This document shows positions 40,322 to 50,685 of a DNA stretch of 64,000 nt, piece by piece. Source of the DNA: Marinobacter sp. BW6 (GTDB lineage: Bacteria > Pseudomonadota > Gammaproteobacteria > Pseudomonadales > Oleiphilaceae); contig NZ_VIRN01000054.1 in assembly GCF_008107725.1 (NCBI RefSeq), forward strand, positions 1-64,000, read 5' to 3'. The translations under genes and the position numbers were made by a program. Position 1 is the stretch's first letter. Every line of letters starts with the position of its first letter. The notes beneath the pieces are model-generated. The model saw only the letters and a program-made list of their open reading frames with translations, had not been told where the DNA came from and searched no databases.

Positions 40322-43162
40322 CTATTTCTTGCCCGCCAATGATTTCGCCAACATTGGCTTCAGATAGCGGCCTGTGTGAGAAGCGGGGTTCTCGGCGACC
40401 TCCTCCGGCGTTCCCTCGGCAATGATCTGGCCGCCGCCAGAGCCGCCTTCGGGGCCCAGGTCGACAATCCAGTCGGCGGTCTTGATGACGTCCAGATTGT
40501 GTTCGATGACCACGATGGTGTTGCCATGGTCCCGCAGCCTCTCCAGGACATTCAGCAGTTGCTGGATGTCGTAGAAGTGCAGGCCGGTGGTTGGCTCGTC
40601 CAGAATGTAGAGGGTTTTGCCGGTGTCCCGTTTGGACAGCTCCTTGGCCAGTTTAACCCGCTGTGCTTCGCCACCAGAGAGGGTGACCGCGCTCTGCCCC
40701 AGTCGGATGTAGGAGAGGCCGACATCCATCAATGTCTGTAGTTTGCGGGCCAGGAAAGGCACGGCATCGAAGAACTCGCGCCCTTCCTCAACGGTCATTT
40801 CCAGTACTTCGTTGATGTTCTTGCCTTTGTAGCGGACCTCCAGAGTCTCACGGTTGTAGCGTTTGCCTTTGCAGACATCGCAGGGAACGTAGACATCGGG
40901 CAGGAAATGCATCTCCACCTTGATCACGCCGTCGCCCTGGCAGGCTTCGCACCGGCCACCTTTGACGTTGAAGGAAAAGCGCCCGGGCTTGTAACCGCGT
41001 GAGCGGGCCTCTTGAGTGCCGGCGAAGAGTTCGCGGATCGGGGTAAACAGCCCGGTATAGGTGGCCGGGTTCGAACGGGGGGTGCGGCCGATGGGGCTCT
41101 GGTCAATGTCGATGACCTTGTCCAGGTTATCCAGCCCCTTGAGTGATTGATAGGGCGCATGGTTCAGGCTGGTGGCCTTGTTGAGTTTGGCGGCAGCCAC
41201 CGGATACAGGGTGCTGTTGATCAGGGTCGACTTGCCCGACCCGGAGACACCAGTGATACAGGTCATGATCCCCAGAGGCAGATGCAGCGTCGCCTCTTTC
41301 AGGTTGTTGCCGGTGGCTCCGGCCAGTGTTAACGATTTTCCGCTTCCCTTGTTTCGTTGTTTGGGGATGGCGATTTCCCGGGTGCCATTCAGATACTGGC
41401 CGGTAAGAGAGTCGGGGTTGTCGATGATCTGTTGCGGTGTGCCCTGGCCGATAACGTGGCCTCCATGGACGCCGGCGCCCGGCCCGATATCGATCACATG
41501 ATCCGCAGCGCGGATGGCGTCCTCATCGTGCTCGACAACAATCACGGTGTTGCCCAGATCCCGCAGGTGGGTGAGGGTGGCGAGCAGCCGGTCATTGTCA
41601 CGCTGATGAAGCCCGATGGATGGTTCGTCCAGAATGTACATGACGCCGACCAGCCCGGCGCCAATCTGGCTTGCCAGACGAATGCGCTGGGCCTCGCCCC
41701 CGGAAAGGGTGTCGGCGCTTCGCTCGAGGGTCAGGTATTCCAGGCCCACGTTCACCAGGAACTGGAGCCTCTGGCGAACTTCCTTCAGGATTTTCTCGGC
41801 GATTTCGCCTTTCCGGCCCGGCAATGCCAGGGTTTCGAAATAATCGTGGGCATCGCCAACCGGGAGGTGGGTGACGTCGGAAATATTGTGCTCTTCAATA
41901 AAAACATGGCGGGCGCTACGGCGCAGACGGGAACCCCCACACTCTTTGCATGGCTGGGTGCTGAGGTTGCGAGCCAGTTCCTCCCGCATGCTCTGTGAGT
42001 CGGTCTCACGGTAGCGCCGTTCGAGGTTCGGCAGAATGCCCTCGAACGGATGGGCCTTCTCCATGATGTGGCCGCGCGAATTCACATAACGGAATGGGAT
42101 GTCCTCATCGCCCGAGCCGAACAAGAGGACGTTGCGGAAATCCTCGGGTAAATCCGCCCAGGGCGTTTCCAGATCGATGCCGTAGTGATCTGCCACGCTG
42201 CCCAGCATCTGGAAGTAGTAGACGGCCCGGCGATCCCAGCCTTTTATCGCCCCGGATGCCAGAGTCGCCTCCGGGTGGTGAACAATTTTCTCCGGATCGA
42301 AGAACTGTTTGACACCCAGTCCGTCGCAGGTGGGGCAAGCGCCTGCGGGGTTGTTAAAGGAAAACAGTTTCGGTTCGAGTTCACTCAGGGCATAGCCGCA
42401 CTGGGTGCAGGCGTAACGAGCGGAGAATGTGTGTTCTTCGCCTTCGCCGGTCATCGGGGCTACGAGAGCAATCCCGTCTGCCAGGCCCAGTGCTGTTTCG
42501 AAGCTCTCTGCCAGTCGCTGCTCAAGCCCCGGCTTGACCTTGAACCGATCGACGACCACATCAATCTGGTGCTTGCGTTTCTTGTCCAGGGCCGGCACAT
42601 CGTCAATGTCATAAACCGTGCCGTCTACACGCAGGCGGATGAAGCCCTGGCTGCGCATGGTTTCGATAACCTGCAGGTGTTCGCCTTTCCGGTCCCGGAT
42701 CACCGGGGCCAGGATCATCAGCTTGCTGTCTTCCGGCATGGAAGCCACCTGGTCCACCATCTGGCTGATGGTCTGCGCTTCCAGCGGTTGGCCATGGTCG
42801 GGGCATCGGGGCTCGCCGGCTCGGGCAAAGAGCAGGCGCAGGTAATCGTATATTTCGGTGATGGTGCCGACGGTGGAGCGCGGGTTGTGGGAGGTGGACT
42901 TCTGCTCGATGGATATGGCCGGCGAGAGGCCTTCGATATGGTCCACATCCGGCTTCTCCATCATGGAGAGAAACTGGCGGGCATAGGTGGATAGTGACTC
43001 TACGTAGCGGCGCTGACCTTCGGCATAGAGGGTGTCGAACGCAAGGGAGGATTTACCGGAGCCGGAGAGGCCGGTGATCACGATGAGCTTGTCCCTTGGC
43101 ATATCCAGGTCGATGTTCTTCAGGTTGTGGGTTCGTGCCCCTTTGATCTGGATATGGTCCAT
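40322..43162 (-). CDS. uvrA: excinuclease ABC subunit A
   Basis: DNA damage sensor of nucleotide excision repair; works as a dimer with UvrB. 946 residues (E. coli 940). Two ABC ATPase halves: Walker [15 protein letters not shown] near the N-terminus and [14 protein letters not shown] in the second half, each with [12 protein letters not shown] signatures. Zinc fingers are CTQCGY...CPTCDG and CEACQGD...CDVCKG. Convergent with the alpha operon and divergent from the transporter gene. No LexA box of the CTGT-N8-ACAG type was found upstream. Confidence 0.99.
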   Translation of the reverse strand: MDHIQIKGARTHNLKNIDLDMPRDKLIVITGLSGSGKSSLAFDTLYAEGQRRYVESLSTYARQFLSMMEKPDVDHIEGLSPAISIEQKSTSHNPRSTVGTITEIYDYLRLLFARAGEPRCPDHGQPLEAQTISQMVDQVASMPEDSKLMILAPVIRDRKGEHLQVIETMRSQGFIRLRVDGTVYDIDDVPALDKKRKHQIDVVVDRFKVKPGLEQRLAESFETALGLADGIALVAPMTGEGEEHTFSARYACTQCGYALSELEPKLFSFNNPAGACPTCDGLGVKQFFDPEKIVHHPEATLASGAIKGWDRRAVYYFQMLGSVADHYGIDLETPWADLPEDFRNVLLFGSGDEDIPFRYVNSRGHIMEKAHPFEGILPNLERRYRETDSQSMREELARNLSTQPCKECGGSRLRRSARHVFIEEHNISDVTHLPVGDAHDYFETLALPGRKGEIAEKILKEVRQRLQFLVNVGLEYLTLERSADTLSGGEAQRIRLASQIGAGLVGVMYILDEPSIGLHQRDNDRLLATLTHLRDLGNTVIVVEHDEDAIRAADHVIDIGPGAGVHGGHVIGQGTPQQIIDNPDSLTGQYLNGTREIAIPKQRNKGSGKSLTLAGATGNNLKEATLHLPLGIMTCITGVSGSGKSTLINSTLYPVAAAKLNKATSLNHAPYQSLKGLDNLDKVIDIDQSPIGRTPRSNPATYTGLFTPIRELFAGTQEARSRGYKPGRFSFNVKGGRCEACQGDGVIKVEMHFLPDVYVPCDVCKGKRYNRETLEVRYKGKNINEVLEMTVEEGREFFDAVPFLARKLQTLMDVGLSYIRLGQSAVTLSGGEAQRVKLAKELSKRDTGKTLYILDEPTTGLHFYDIQQLLNVLERLRDHGNTIVVIEHNLDVIKTADWIVDLGPEGGSGGGQIIAEGTPEEVAENPASHTGRYLKPMLAKSLAGKK

Positions 43163-43188
43163 AACACCTCGCTTGGGTAAAAACGAAA

Positions 43189-43194
43189 ATTATA
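43189..43194 (-). promoter_or_regulatory. candidate -10 element of uvrA
   Basis: On the minus strand the sequence reads TATAAT, a perfect -10, 26 nt before the uvrA ATG. The matching -35 region (TTCGCC or nearby) is poor, so the promoter is only a candidate. Confidence 0.35.
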
Positions 43195-43346
43195 CCGCGT
43201 TGGGCCCGCTGCGGCGAAAATGATACCGGGTTCGGGCCACGGCACCTGTCCCCCGTCAGGGCACCTTCTGCTACAATGCGCCGCCTGCGAAGGGTATCTG
43301 CCCTCAATCTGACCGCTTTCAACCCCGGCTGAGGTACGTAATTGCC

Positions 43347-44717
43347 ATGAATGCGCTGGAAAAACGCTCCGTTCTGGCCCTGGCGTCTGTGTACGCCATG
43401 CGCATGCTCGGACTGTTCATGGTGCTGCCGGTATTCATGCTGCTTGGCGAAGACCTCAAGGGTGCAACGCCAGCCTTGCTGGGCCTGGCTATAGGCGCAT
43501 ACGGCCTTAGCCAGGCGCTGCTGCAGATTCCCTTTGGCATGCTGTCTGACCGGGTCGGTCGCAAGCGCATGATCTACATCGGGCTGGTTCTGTTTGCCGC
43601 TGGCAGTCTTCTGGCCGGTGCCACGGACTCCATATACGTTGTGATTGCCGGTCGGATTCTTCAGGGAGCCGGTGCGATTGCAAGTGTGTTGATGGCGCTG
43701 CTCAGTGACCTGACCCGCGAAGAAGAGCGGACCAAGGCCATGGCGACCGTCGGTATTACTATTGGTCTGTCCTTTTCGGTCTCGTTGGTCCTTGGCCCCC
43801 TTCTTGGTGCCTGGTGGGGGCTGTCCGGGATCTTCTACACCACCGCAGCGCTGGCCTTAGTGGCTCTGGTGATCGTCAACCGTCTGGTCCCGACTCCCCA
43901 TCAACACAAGACCAGCGCCGACACTCACCCTGCTAGGGAGATGCTGGGCCGTGTGCTTTCAGATCACCGCCTGCTGAGGTTGGATTTCGGTATTTTTGCA
44001 CTGCATCTGGTGCTGACCGCTCTGTTCCTGGTATTCCCCTCGATGCTTCAGGAGCAGTTCGGTCTCGCCGGCAGTTCACACTGGTGGTTCTATCTGAGTG
44101 TTATGGTGACGTCTTTCTTTGCCATGGTGCCCTTCATCATCATCGGCGAGAAAAAGCGCAGGATGAAACCGGTGCTTTGCGGGGCGATTGCGTTGCTGAC
44201 AGTGGCCACTGCCGGGTTTACTGGTGTTTCCGGCAGCCTGGTTGCGGCCTGGGCTGTGCTGTTCTTCTTTTTTATGGCCTTCAATCTGCTTGAGGCCAGC
44301 CTGCCGTCATTGATCAGCAAGGAGGCTCCGGCTGCAAGCAAAGGAACCGCGATGGGTGTCTACTCCACCTCCCAGTTTATGGGCGCGTTTCTCGGTGGTG
44401 CCCTGGGAGGCTACCTCTTGGAGGTCGCCGAGATTCAGGGCGTACTCTGGTTCATGGTGGTGGTGCTGGGCCTCTGGCTGCTGGTGGCGTTGACCATGCC
44501 CGCTCCCGGTCATACCACCAGTTTCGTGGTACAGTTGCAGCAGGTAATCAACGATGAGTACGACGACATCGATAACAATCTCCGCCGCCTCCCTGGCGTG
44601 CAGGATGTGGTGATTGTGGAAGAGGCTGCTACCGCCTATCTTAAGGTGGATCGGCAGCAATTTGATGAAGCCTTGCTTGCGGACTTTTCCTTTGTCCGGC
44701 AGGCTAACAATTCTTGA
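43347..44717 (+). CDS. MFS transporter, YajR-like
   Basis: 456-residue inner-membrane transporter of the major facilitator superfamily with about 12 membrane segments. The loop 2-3 signature is GMLSDRVGRKRMIYIG. After the last segment comes a soluble C-terminal domain (VQLQQVINDEYDDIDNNLRR; PGVQDVVIVEEAATAYLKVD), which looks like the ferredoxin-fold YAM domain of E. coli YajR. Substrate unknown; proton-driven efflux is inferred from the family. A uvrA-MFS-ssb order is also recalled from Pseudomonas. Confidence 0.85.
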   Translation: MNALEKRSVLALASVYAMRMLGLFMVLPVFMLLGEDLKGATPALLGLAIGAYGLSQALLQIPFGMLSDRVGRKRMIYIGLVLFAAGSLLAGATDSIYVVIAGRILQGAGAIASVLMALLSDLTREEERTKAMATVGITIGLSFSVSLVLGPLLGAWWGLSGIFYTTAALALVALVIVNRLVPTPHQHKTSADTHPAREMLGRVLSDHRLLRLDFGIFALHLVLTALFLVFPSMLQEQFGLAGSSHWWFYLSVMVTSFFAMVPFIIIGEKKRRMKPVLCGAIALLTVATAGFTGVSGSLVAAWAVLFFFFMAFNLLEASLPSLISKEAPAASKGTAMGVYSTSQFMGAFLGGALGGYLLEVAEIQGVLWFMVVVLGLWLLVALTMPAPGHTTSFVVQLQQVINDEYDDIDNNLRRLPGVQDVVIVEEAATAYLKVDRQQFDEALLADFSFVRQANNS

Positions 44718-44774
44718 AATCCGGAAGCGCGCACGGAACGCGGGCGTCCCTGAAAACAGAGTCAGGAGCAGAAA

Positions 44775-45305
44775 ATGGCACGAGGCGTAAACAAGGTAAT
44801 TCTCATCGGTAACCTGGGACAGGACCCGGATACCCGCTACACCCCTAACGGCAATGCCGTAGTGAACCTGAATCTTGCAACCGACGAAAGCTACAAGGAT
44901 CGTCAGACCGGTCAACTGGTGCCGAAAACCGAATGGCATCGGGTTGTCATGTTCGGCAAGATCGCCGAAGTTGCCGGCCAGTATCTGCGCAAGGGCTCAA
45001 AGGTTTACATCGAGGGTAAGCTGCAGACCCGGAAATGGCAGAACAAGGAAGGTCAGGATGTTTACACCACCGAGGTTGTGGTGGATATCAACGGCCAGAT
45101 GCAGATGCTGGACAGCCGTGGCGGAGAAGGCGGCATGAATCAGGGCGCGCCGGCGGGACGGCCCCAGCAGTCCGGCTATAATGCGCCGGCGGGACAACAG
45201 AACAATCCGCCGCCCCAGTCGCAGTCTGGTGGTTACAGCAACCAACCGTCGCAGGGCAGCATGCCTGAGCCGGTTGACGACTTCGATGATGACATCCCGT
45301 TCTGA
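44775..45305 (+). CDS. ssb: single-stranded DNA-binding protein
   Basis: Coats single-stranded DNA in replication, repair and recombination. 176 residues: OB-fold [20 protein letters not shown] to about residue 110, then a Gly/Gln/Pro-rich linker and the acidic tip DDFDDDIPF that binds partner proteins. AGGAG ribosome-binding site. Followed by an intrinsic terminator. Confidence 0.98.
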   Translation: MARGVNKVILIGNLGQDPDTRYTPNGNAVVNLNLATDESYKDRQTGQLVPKTEWHRVVMFGKIAEVAGQYLRKGSKVYIEGKLQTRKWQNKEGQDVYTTEVVVDINGQMQMLDSRGGEGGMNQGAPAGRPQQSGYNAPAGQQNNPPPQSQSGGYSNQPSQGSMPEPVDDFDDDIPF

Positions 45306-45350
45306 CTTCCCTGATGAGGGGAGCGGAATCTGAGCATTCGAAGTGAATAA

Positions 45351-45376
45351 AGCCTCCGCATGGCGGGGGCTTTTTT
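45351..45376 (+). terminator. terminator after ssb
   Basis: AGCCTCCGC / GCGGGGGCT stem with a 3-nt loop followed by TTTTTT. The next 150 nt lead to the msh operon; CATAAT (45486-45491) could be a -10, but no matching -35 was found. Confidence 0.88.
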
Positions 45377-45532
45377 GTTACGGACTTGCAAAAACGGTGT
45401 GAAATCAGCCAAAAAAACGTGGAGTTACGTTCACTTTCTCATCTATCATGTAATCCGTTGTAAAAAGCGCCTGTTTTTTGGGCAGCATAATAACGACTTG
45501 AGGCTGGCGAGTGGCCTTCGAGTCCTTTTTTA

Positions 45533-46474
45533 ATGGACTCCATGACAAAGACATCAATACTCAGAAAACTGACCGGACTGTTCAGGAGTTCCGGGGCACG
45601 CCTGCGGGTCTGTCTTGAGATTCGTCCCGACGGCATAGCCTGGGCGGAATCAGGCGGGCCCAACGCCGGGCGGTCGGGCTTTACGGATTGTCTGCCTGCC
45701 AGGCGTCATGAGGCGCTTGTCGGGTTGGTAGAAAGTCACGGCTGGCCCGGTGTTGCGACGACTCTCGTTCTACCTCTCGATCAGTATCAGGTATTCCAGA
45801 TGGATCGCCCGGAAGGCATCGAGGAATCGGAGCTGGGCGACGCTCTGAAGTGGAAGCTGAAGGATTTTCTGGATTTCAGTCCGTCCGAGGCGGTCTCGGA
45901 TGTGTTTCCATTCCCCCGAGATGCTTCCCGAGGCCGTGGTGAACTGGTCAACGTGGTCGCAGCCAGAAGAGCTCTGGTCTCGGAATTGATTGCGTTGGTT
46001 CAGGGCGCGGGGCTGGAACTGGAACGAATTGATATTGCCGAACTCGCGTTGCGAAATCTGGTGTGCAGGCTGGATGAGAATGGGCGCGGTGCTGCGCTGG
46101 TGCACCTCAAAGAAAACTATGGCCAGATGGTGATTTGCAGAGACAACACGCTATATCTGTCCCGCCGCCTTGATGTGACTTCCGAGGATCTCCGAGACGC
46201 TGCCCGGCAGGAATCAGCGGTTCAGTCACTGGCTCTGGAAATGCAGCGTTCCCTGGACTACTACGAAAGCCAACTGGGCCAGGTGCCGCCGGCGATGATC
46301 CGTCTTGTTGCTCGCGACAGCGTCCTTCCGCTTGCTTCGATGCTTTCCTCCTATGTGGCCGCTGGAATTGAAACCCTCGACTGGAGCGCCCTGGGGCTTC
46401 AGGCCGATCTGGACAGTCGTTGCCTGCCGGCCTGGAGCGCGTGCTTGCCAATGCCGGAGGACGGGCGTCCATGA
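45533..46474 (+). CDS. mshI: MSHA biogenesis protein MshI (PilM-like)
   Basis: 313 residues. By order and size it is MshI, the actin-like cytoplasmic member of the pilus alignment subcomplex (PilM/GspL-N type). Visible features are LEIRPDGIAWAESGG near the N-terminus, a conserved KWKLKDFLDFSPSEAV segment, and RSLDYYESQLGQVPPAMIRL late in the chain. A second ATG lies 9 nt downstream and neither has a strong ribosome-binding site. Its stop overlaps the next start as ATGA. First gene of the msh operon. Confidence 0.85.
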   Translation: MDSMTKTSILRKLTGLFRSSGARLRVCLEIRPDGIAWAESGGPNAGRSGFTDCLPARRHEALVGLVESHGWPGVATTLVLPLDQYQVFQMDRPEGIEESELGDALKWKLKDFLDFSPSEAVSDVFPFPRDASRGRGELVNVVAARRALVSELIALVQGAGLELERIDIAELALRNLVCRLDENGRGAALVHLKENYGQMVICRDNTLYLSRRLDVTSEDLRDAARQESAVQSLALEMQRSLDYYESQLGQVPPAMIRLVARDSVLPLASMLSSYVAAGIETLDWSALGLQADLDSRCLPAWSACLPMPEDGRP

Positions 46475-47076
46475 TCCAACAGGTCAATCTGTACACAGAC
46501 GAGCTTCGTCCGAGTAAGGAGAGGCTCCAGGCGGGAACGGCGGTTGGTGTTCTGCTTGTGGGATTGGTACTGGTTGCGTTCATGGCCGGTTTCCTGACCT
46601 ACGAAAATTCCCTAATGGCCAATAAAGCCTCGCGCCTGGATCGGCAGAATCAGCAGCTCGAGCAGGCTGTGGCAGAGCTTTCAGCGGCGGTTCAAGCCCG
46701 TCAGCCGGATGCGGAAGTGGGGGCGGCTCTGAATCGAGTAACCCAGACCCTTGCGCGCCGCCAGCGTTTGCTGGAACGGGTGGAGAGCCTGGTACTCTCG
46801 GAAGGCCGCAATTTCTCACCGCGATTGTCAGCACTGGCCCGGCAGATCCCGAAAGATGTCTGGCTAACCGACGTTACTCTGGAGTCGGGCTCGGACAAAG
46901 TCACCATTGAAGGGCGCAGCCGTGATGGTGCTCTGGTGCCCCTATACCTTGAAAACCTGGGCGACGAAGCGGCCTTTTCCGGAAAAACCTTTGGCGTGTT
47001 CCGATTGTCACGGTCGGAGGAAGGCCGATGGATCGATTTTTATGTCGCCAGTAAACGCGACGGGGAGGCCAACTGA
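46471..47076 (+). CDS. PilN-like MSHA alignment protein
   Basis: 201 residues. Short cytoplasmic N-terminus IQQVNLYTDELRPSKERL carrying the QVNLY-type contact motif for the PilM-like partner, one membrane segment (GVLLVGLVLVAFMAGFLTY), then a coiled coil (KASRLDRQNQQLEQAVAELS) and a periplasmic ferredoxin-like domain (VWLTDVTLESGSDKVTIEGR). This matches PilN in type IVa pili; some genomes name it MshI2. One base overlaps the next gene. Confidence 0.8.
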   Translation: MIQQVNLYTDELRPSKERLQAGTAVGVLLVGLVLVAFMAGFLTYENSLMANKASRLDRQNQQLEQAVAELSAAVQARQPDAEVGAALNRVTQTLARRQRLLERVESLVLSEGRNFSPRLSALARQIPKDVWLTDVTLESGSDKVTIEGRSRDGALVPLYLENLGDEAAFSGKTFGVFRLSRSEEGRWIDFYVASKRDGEAN

Positions 47077-47765
47077 TGGCGGATGCGTCCAACACTACCC
47101 TGGCACGGGCGGCGCAGTGGTATAACCAGCGCCCCATTCGTGAACGTGCCTTGATCTTGCTGACGGCGCTAGTGCTCGTTCTGGTTTTGGTCTGGGAGCT
47201 GGGGGGGACGCCATTGCAGCAACGCCACCAGAGCCTGGAAAATCGCCTCCAGACCCTGTCCGCCAGTCGCGATGACCTGCTGGCACAGCAACAGGCGCTT
47301 GATGAACAGCTCGCGACTGATCCTTCCAGGGAACTGCAGAACCAGTTAAACGCCCGGCAGCAGAGACTGGAGCGACTCAATCAGCAGATCGCCGATACCA
47401 CGGGGCAACTGATCGCACCCAAGGCCATGGTGGCATTGCTCAGGAATATTCTGGCGGCCCAGGAATCACTGGAGTTGCAGGCCCTCGAGTTACAGACTCC
47501 AACCCCGGTTTTTGCTCCAGAGGGGGCCGAGCAGTCCTCTCAGGGGCCGCAGGCGGCGTCTGAGCCACTGCTTTACGCCCACGATGTCGAGCTCCGGATC
47601 AAGGGGGGCTACCTCGATGTGCTGAATTACCTGCAGCGGCTCGAGGCGATGGATGAGCGCCTCGGATGGATCAGACTGGAATACAGCGCAGGAGACTGGC
47701 CCTCGGGTGAGGCCGTCATCAGAGTGCAAACGCTGAGCCTGGATCAGGCCTGGCTGGGGGTATGA
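47076..47765 (+). CDS. mshJ: MSHA biogenesis protein MshJ (PilO-like)
   Basis: 229 residues. One membrane segment (ALILLTALVLVLVLVWELGG), a long coiled coil rich in Gln (residues 50-115) and a periplasmic domain (VELRIKGGYLDVLNYLQRLE). This is the PilO/GspM layout. It should pair with the PilN-like protein in the periplasm. Confidence 0.8.
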   Translation: MADASNTTLARAAQWYNQRPIRERALILLTALVLVLVLVWELGGTPLQQRHQSLENRLQTLSASRDDLLAQQQALDEQLATDPSRELQNQLNARQQRLERLNQQIADTTGQLIAPKAMVALLRNILAAQESLELQALELQTPTPVFAPEGAEQSSQGPQAASEPLLYAHDVELRIKGGYLDVLNYLQRLEAMDERLGWIRLEYSAGDWPSGEAVIRVQTLSLDQAWLGV

Positions 47766-47766
47766 G

Positions 47767-48114
47767 ATGAGCAGACGCCTGAATACAACAGCAAGCCGGT
47801 GGTTTTGCATGGCGGTCGGCTCTGTGCTTTTGTGTGCGGGCCCGGCCCATGCATTGCAGGACCCGACCCGGCCGCCGGGCCCTCAGGCAACAGTGACCAA
47901 GCCGGCGCCAGAACGGTCCCTGGCTCTGGATTCCATTCTTTTCAGCAAGGACAGGCGAGTTGCCGTAATCGAAGGTGAGGCCCTCAGGGAAGGCCAGGGT
48001 TTTGACAACGTGCGGGTTATCCGGATCTATACCAATCGGGTTGTGGTAATGGATAACGGCCGCGAACGGGTGTTGTACCTGGAGAGACTTCCGCAGGTTC
48101 GGGGAACTCAATGA
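47767..48114 (+). CDS. mshK: MSHA biogenesis protein MshK
   Basis: 115 residues with an N-terminal signal or anchor ([17 protein letters not shown]), then [10 protein letters not shown] and a C-terminal [20 protein letters not shown]. The DPTRPP start and size fit MshK/PilP-like periplasmic linkers between the inner-membrane complex and the secretin. Starts 1 nt after mshJ and overlaps mshL by 4 nt. Confidence 0.8.
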   Translation: MSRRLNTTASRWFCMAVGSVLLCAGPAHALQDPTRPPGPQATVTKPAPERSLALDSILFSKDRRVAVIEGEALREGQGFDNVRVIRIYTNRVVVMDNGRERVLYLERLPQVRGTQ

Positions 48115-49844
48115 CAGACAATCGGATACTCATGACAACCATTAAACTCACCGGTGCACTGGCGTTGAGCCTCGTGTTGACGGCGTGCAGTAACAACCCG
48201 TTGATGCGCTCGGCGACAGCTACGTCCACTGATGCTGCGGACGCCATTGACCAAAGCCTCGAAGAGGCCACGCAACCAGAACCGGCGGCGCCCACATCGG
48301 CCGAGCCTTCAGCGCCTTTGCCTGCGGACGTAAGCGCAGCGTTGTTGCCGCCACTGTCCGGCGGCGCGGATCTGGATGAACGTTTTGACGTGAATGCCCG
48401 GGGCGTGCCTGCCGCAAGCTTTTTTGAATCGCTGGTTGAGGGGACCCGCTACAACGTTGTGATTCATCCCGATGTCAGTACCAGTATCGATCTCCGACTG
48501 GGTGATGTCACTGTACCGGAAGTGATGGATATCGCAGGCGACCTATATGGGCTGGATATTCGCCGCAGTGGCCGATTGTTTCGGGTGCAAGCGGATCAGG
48601 TCCAGACCCGGCTGTTCCCCATTGATTATCTGCACTTCAAGCGCCGGGGCGGCTCGGAGACCCGCGTAAGCTCCGGGCAGGTGACTGGTGCTCGCAGTGG
48701 TAATGCCGGTAGCTCTAATAGCAATGGCGACAGTTCTGGTTCCGGCGAGATCCGCAACCTTGTAGGCACAACCATTTCCACGGAAACGGCGTCGGATTTC
48801 TGGAAGGACATTCAAAGTGCCCTGAGCATGATTATCGGTGGCGGTGATGGCCAACAGGTGATCGTCAATCCGGGCGCTGGTCTGGTGATGGTTCGTGCCG
48901 GTTCCGAGGATTTGCGCATGGTTGAAGAGTATCTGCGCCGTACCGAGCTGATTATGCAGCGTCAGGTGATCCTGGAAGCCAAGATCCTGGAGATCGCGCT
49001 TAACGAGGGCTACCAGCAGGGCATCAACTGGTCGGATATCCAGAGCGCGTCCAGCATTACCGCCTCCGATGGTTTGCCCGAGGATTTCACCGCGCAGGCT
49101 TTGGCCGGCCAAGTCATTCAGACATCCGATATCGGAGGCCTGTTTTCCGCCAGCGTGAGGGCAGGTGACTTTACCGGCCTGATTGAGCTGCTTGGTGAAC
49201 AGGGCAATGTGCAGATTCTCTCCAGCCCTCGCATTTCAACGGTGAATAACCAGAAGGCGGTGATTAAGGTAGGTACCGACGAGTTCTTCGTGACCGACAT
49301 TGATTTCGACGACAACAACTCCGCCGTGACAGCGACGGACTCGACGTCTACCTCGGTGGAACTGACTCCGTTTTTCTCCGGCATTTCTCTGGATGTGACC
49401 CCCCAGATTTCCGAGAGCGGTGTCATCACTTTGCACGTGCACCCCTCGGTTAGCGAAGTGAACGATCAGGAAAAGGTGATTACCATCGGCGAGCGCGACG
49501 TCACGCTGCCCCTGGCCAGCAGCACTGTTCGTGAAACCGACAGCGTTATCCGTGCCGAAAGCGGCCAGATCGTGGTCATCGGTGGTCTGATCCAGAACTC
49601 CAGTGAAGACAACAACTCCGCGGTTCCCTTCTTCAGTGACATTCCACTGGTGGGCGAACTGTTCAAGCAGCGCCGGTTCCAGTCCCGCAAGAGCGAGCTG
49701 GTCATCCTTCTGCGTCCGGTGGTGGCCGGAACGCCCGAGATGAATGCGGATGTTTCGGCCAGCCGCGAGCGCATGAATGTGCTGCGCGAGTTGCTGCAAT
49801 CGTCTGAATCCGTCACACCAGAACCGGAGAAAGCCGTTCGATAG
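48111..49844 (+). CDS. mshL: MSHA secretin MshL
   Basis: Outer-membrane channel for the pilus. 577 residues. An N-terminal lipoprotein signal ends in LVLTAC. A secretin N-domain follows ([20 protein letters not shown]), then a Ser/Gly/Asn-rich linker near residues 195-212 and the C-terminal secretin domain with [18 protein letters not shown] and [21 protein letters not shown] chosen at the overlap with mshK, where GGGGA is well spaced; a second ATG lies 21 nt inside. Confidence 0.93.
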   Translation: MTDNRILMTTIKLTGALALSLVLTACSNNPLMRSATATSTDAADAIDQSLEEATQPEPAAPTSAEPSAPLPADVSAALLPPLSGGADLDERFDVNARGVPAASFFESLVEGTRYNVVIHPDVSTSIDLRLGDVTVPEVMDIAGDLYGLDIRRSGRLFRVQADQVQTRLFPIDYLHFKRRGGSETRVSSGQVTGARSGNAGSSNSNGDSSGSGEIRNLVGTTISTETASDFWKDIQSALSMIIGGGDGQQVIVNPGAGLVMVRAGSEDLRMVEEYLRRTELIMQRQVILEAKILEIALNEGYQQGINWSDIQSASSITASDGLPEDFTAQALAGQVIQTSDIGGLFSASVRAGDFTGLIELLGEQGNVQILSSPRISTVNNQKAVIKVGTDEFFVTDIDFDDNNSAVTATDSTSTSVELTPFFSGISLDVTPQISESGVITLHVHPSVSEVNDQEKVITIGERDVTLPLASSTVRETDSVIRAESGQIVVIGGLIQNSSEDNNSAVPFFSDIPLVGELFKQRRFQSRKSELVILLRPVVAGTPEMNADVSASRERMNVLRELLQSSESVTPEPEKAVR

Positions 49845-49845
49845 C

Positions 49846-50685
49846 ATGTACGAAGCCCATTTCGGACTGCAGGAAGCACCGTTCGCATTGACGCCCAACA
49901 CCCGCTATTTTCTGCGGGCGCCCAGCCATGGCGATGCGCTGGAACTGTTGTTGGTGGCATTAAAAGAGCGGGAGGGCTTTATCAAAATCTCCGGAGAGGT
50001 GGGCACAGGCAAAACCCTGTTGTGCCGGCTGCTGCTCAATGAACTCGAGCAGATTGCCCACACCGCCTATATTCCCAATCCCCAACTTACCCCGGATACC
50101 CTTTATGAAGCGGTGGCCGAAGAGCTGGGTGTGGATATGTCCGGATGCGCCAATGCCCACCAGGTTCTCAAGGCCATCAACGAACGGCTGATTGCCCACG
50201 CCATGGAGCAGAAGCCGGTTGTCCTGGTGATTGATGAGGCCCAGGCGATGCCGGAGGAGACCATCGAGGCGTTGCGCCTGCTGACGAACCTGGAGACCGA
50301 GAGTGTCCGGCTGTTGCAGGTGGTTCTGTTTGGTCAGCCCGAACTGGATGTGCTGCTTCAGAAACAGAGTCTGCGCCAACTGAACCAGCGCATTACTTTC
50401 CACTACCGTCTGGCGCCACTGGACCGACACTCGGTTGCCCAGTATCTGCGTCATCGCCTGGCCCAGGCCGGCTATAACGGCGCCGATCTGTTTGCCCCGG
50501 GCGCGCTTCGGCTGATTACACGGGCCTCCGGCGGTATTCCAAGGCTGGTTAATATTCTTGCTCACAAATCGATGCTGGCGGCCTGGGGCCGGGGCGACCG
50601 CCTGGTTCAGAGAGGCCATGCCCTGCAGGCTATTCGCGACACAGAAAGTGTCCGCTCGCCTGGTCTGATCGGGAGGTGGTTTTGA
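49846..50685 (+). CDS. mshM: MSHA biogenesis ATPase MshM (ExeA-like)
   Basis: 279-residue AAA ATPase. Walker A GEVGTGKTLL, Walker B VVLVIDEAQAMP and a sensor region RITFHYRLAPLDRHSVAQYL match the ExeA/GspA family, which helps place secretins through the cell wall. N-terminus MYEAHFGLQEAPFALTPNTR. The ATG lies 2 nt after the mshL stop; longer in-frame readings overlap mshL. Confidence 0.93.
   Translation: MYEAHFGLQEAPFALTPNTRYFLRAPSHGDALELLLVALKEREGFIKISGEVGTGKTLLCRLLLNELEQIAHTAYIPNPQLTPDTLYEAVAEELGVDMSGCANAHQVLKAINERLIAHAMEQKPVVLVIDEAQAMPEETIEALRLLTNLETESVRLLQVVLFGQPELDVLLQKQSLRQLNQRITFHYRLAPLDRHSVAQYLRHRLAQAGYNGADLFAPGALRLITRASGGIPRLVNILAHKSMLAAWGRGDRLVQRGHALQAIRDTESVRSPGLIGRWF

Noticed and set aside
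43246..43260. CTGTCCCCCGTCAG in the uvrA upstream region as a LexA box
   Set aside because: Spacing is wrong (N8 between CTG and CAG) and the right half is TCAG, not ACAG.
44750..44765. CTG-N10-CAG before ssb as a LexA box
   Set aside because: Only the outer triplets match; the inner bases lack the TATATATATA character and it lies next to the ribosome-binding site.
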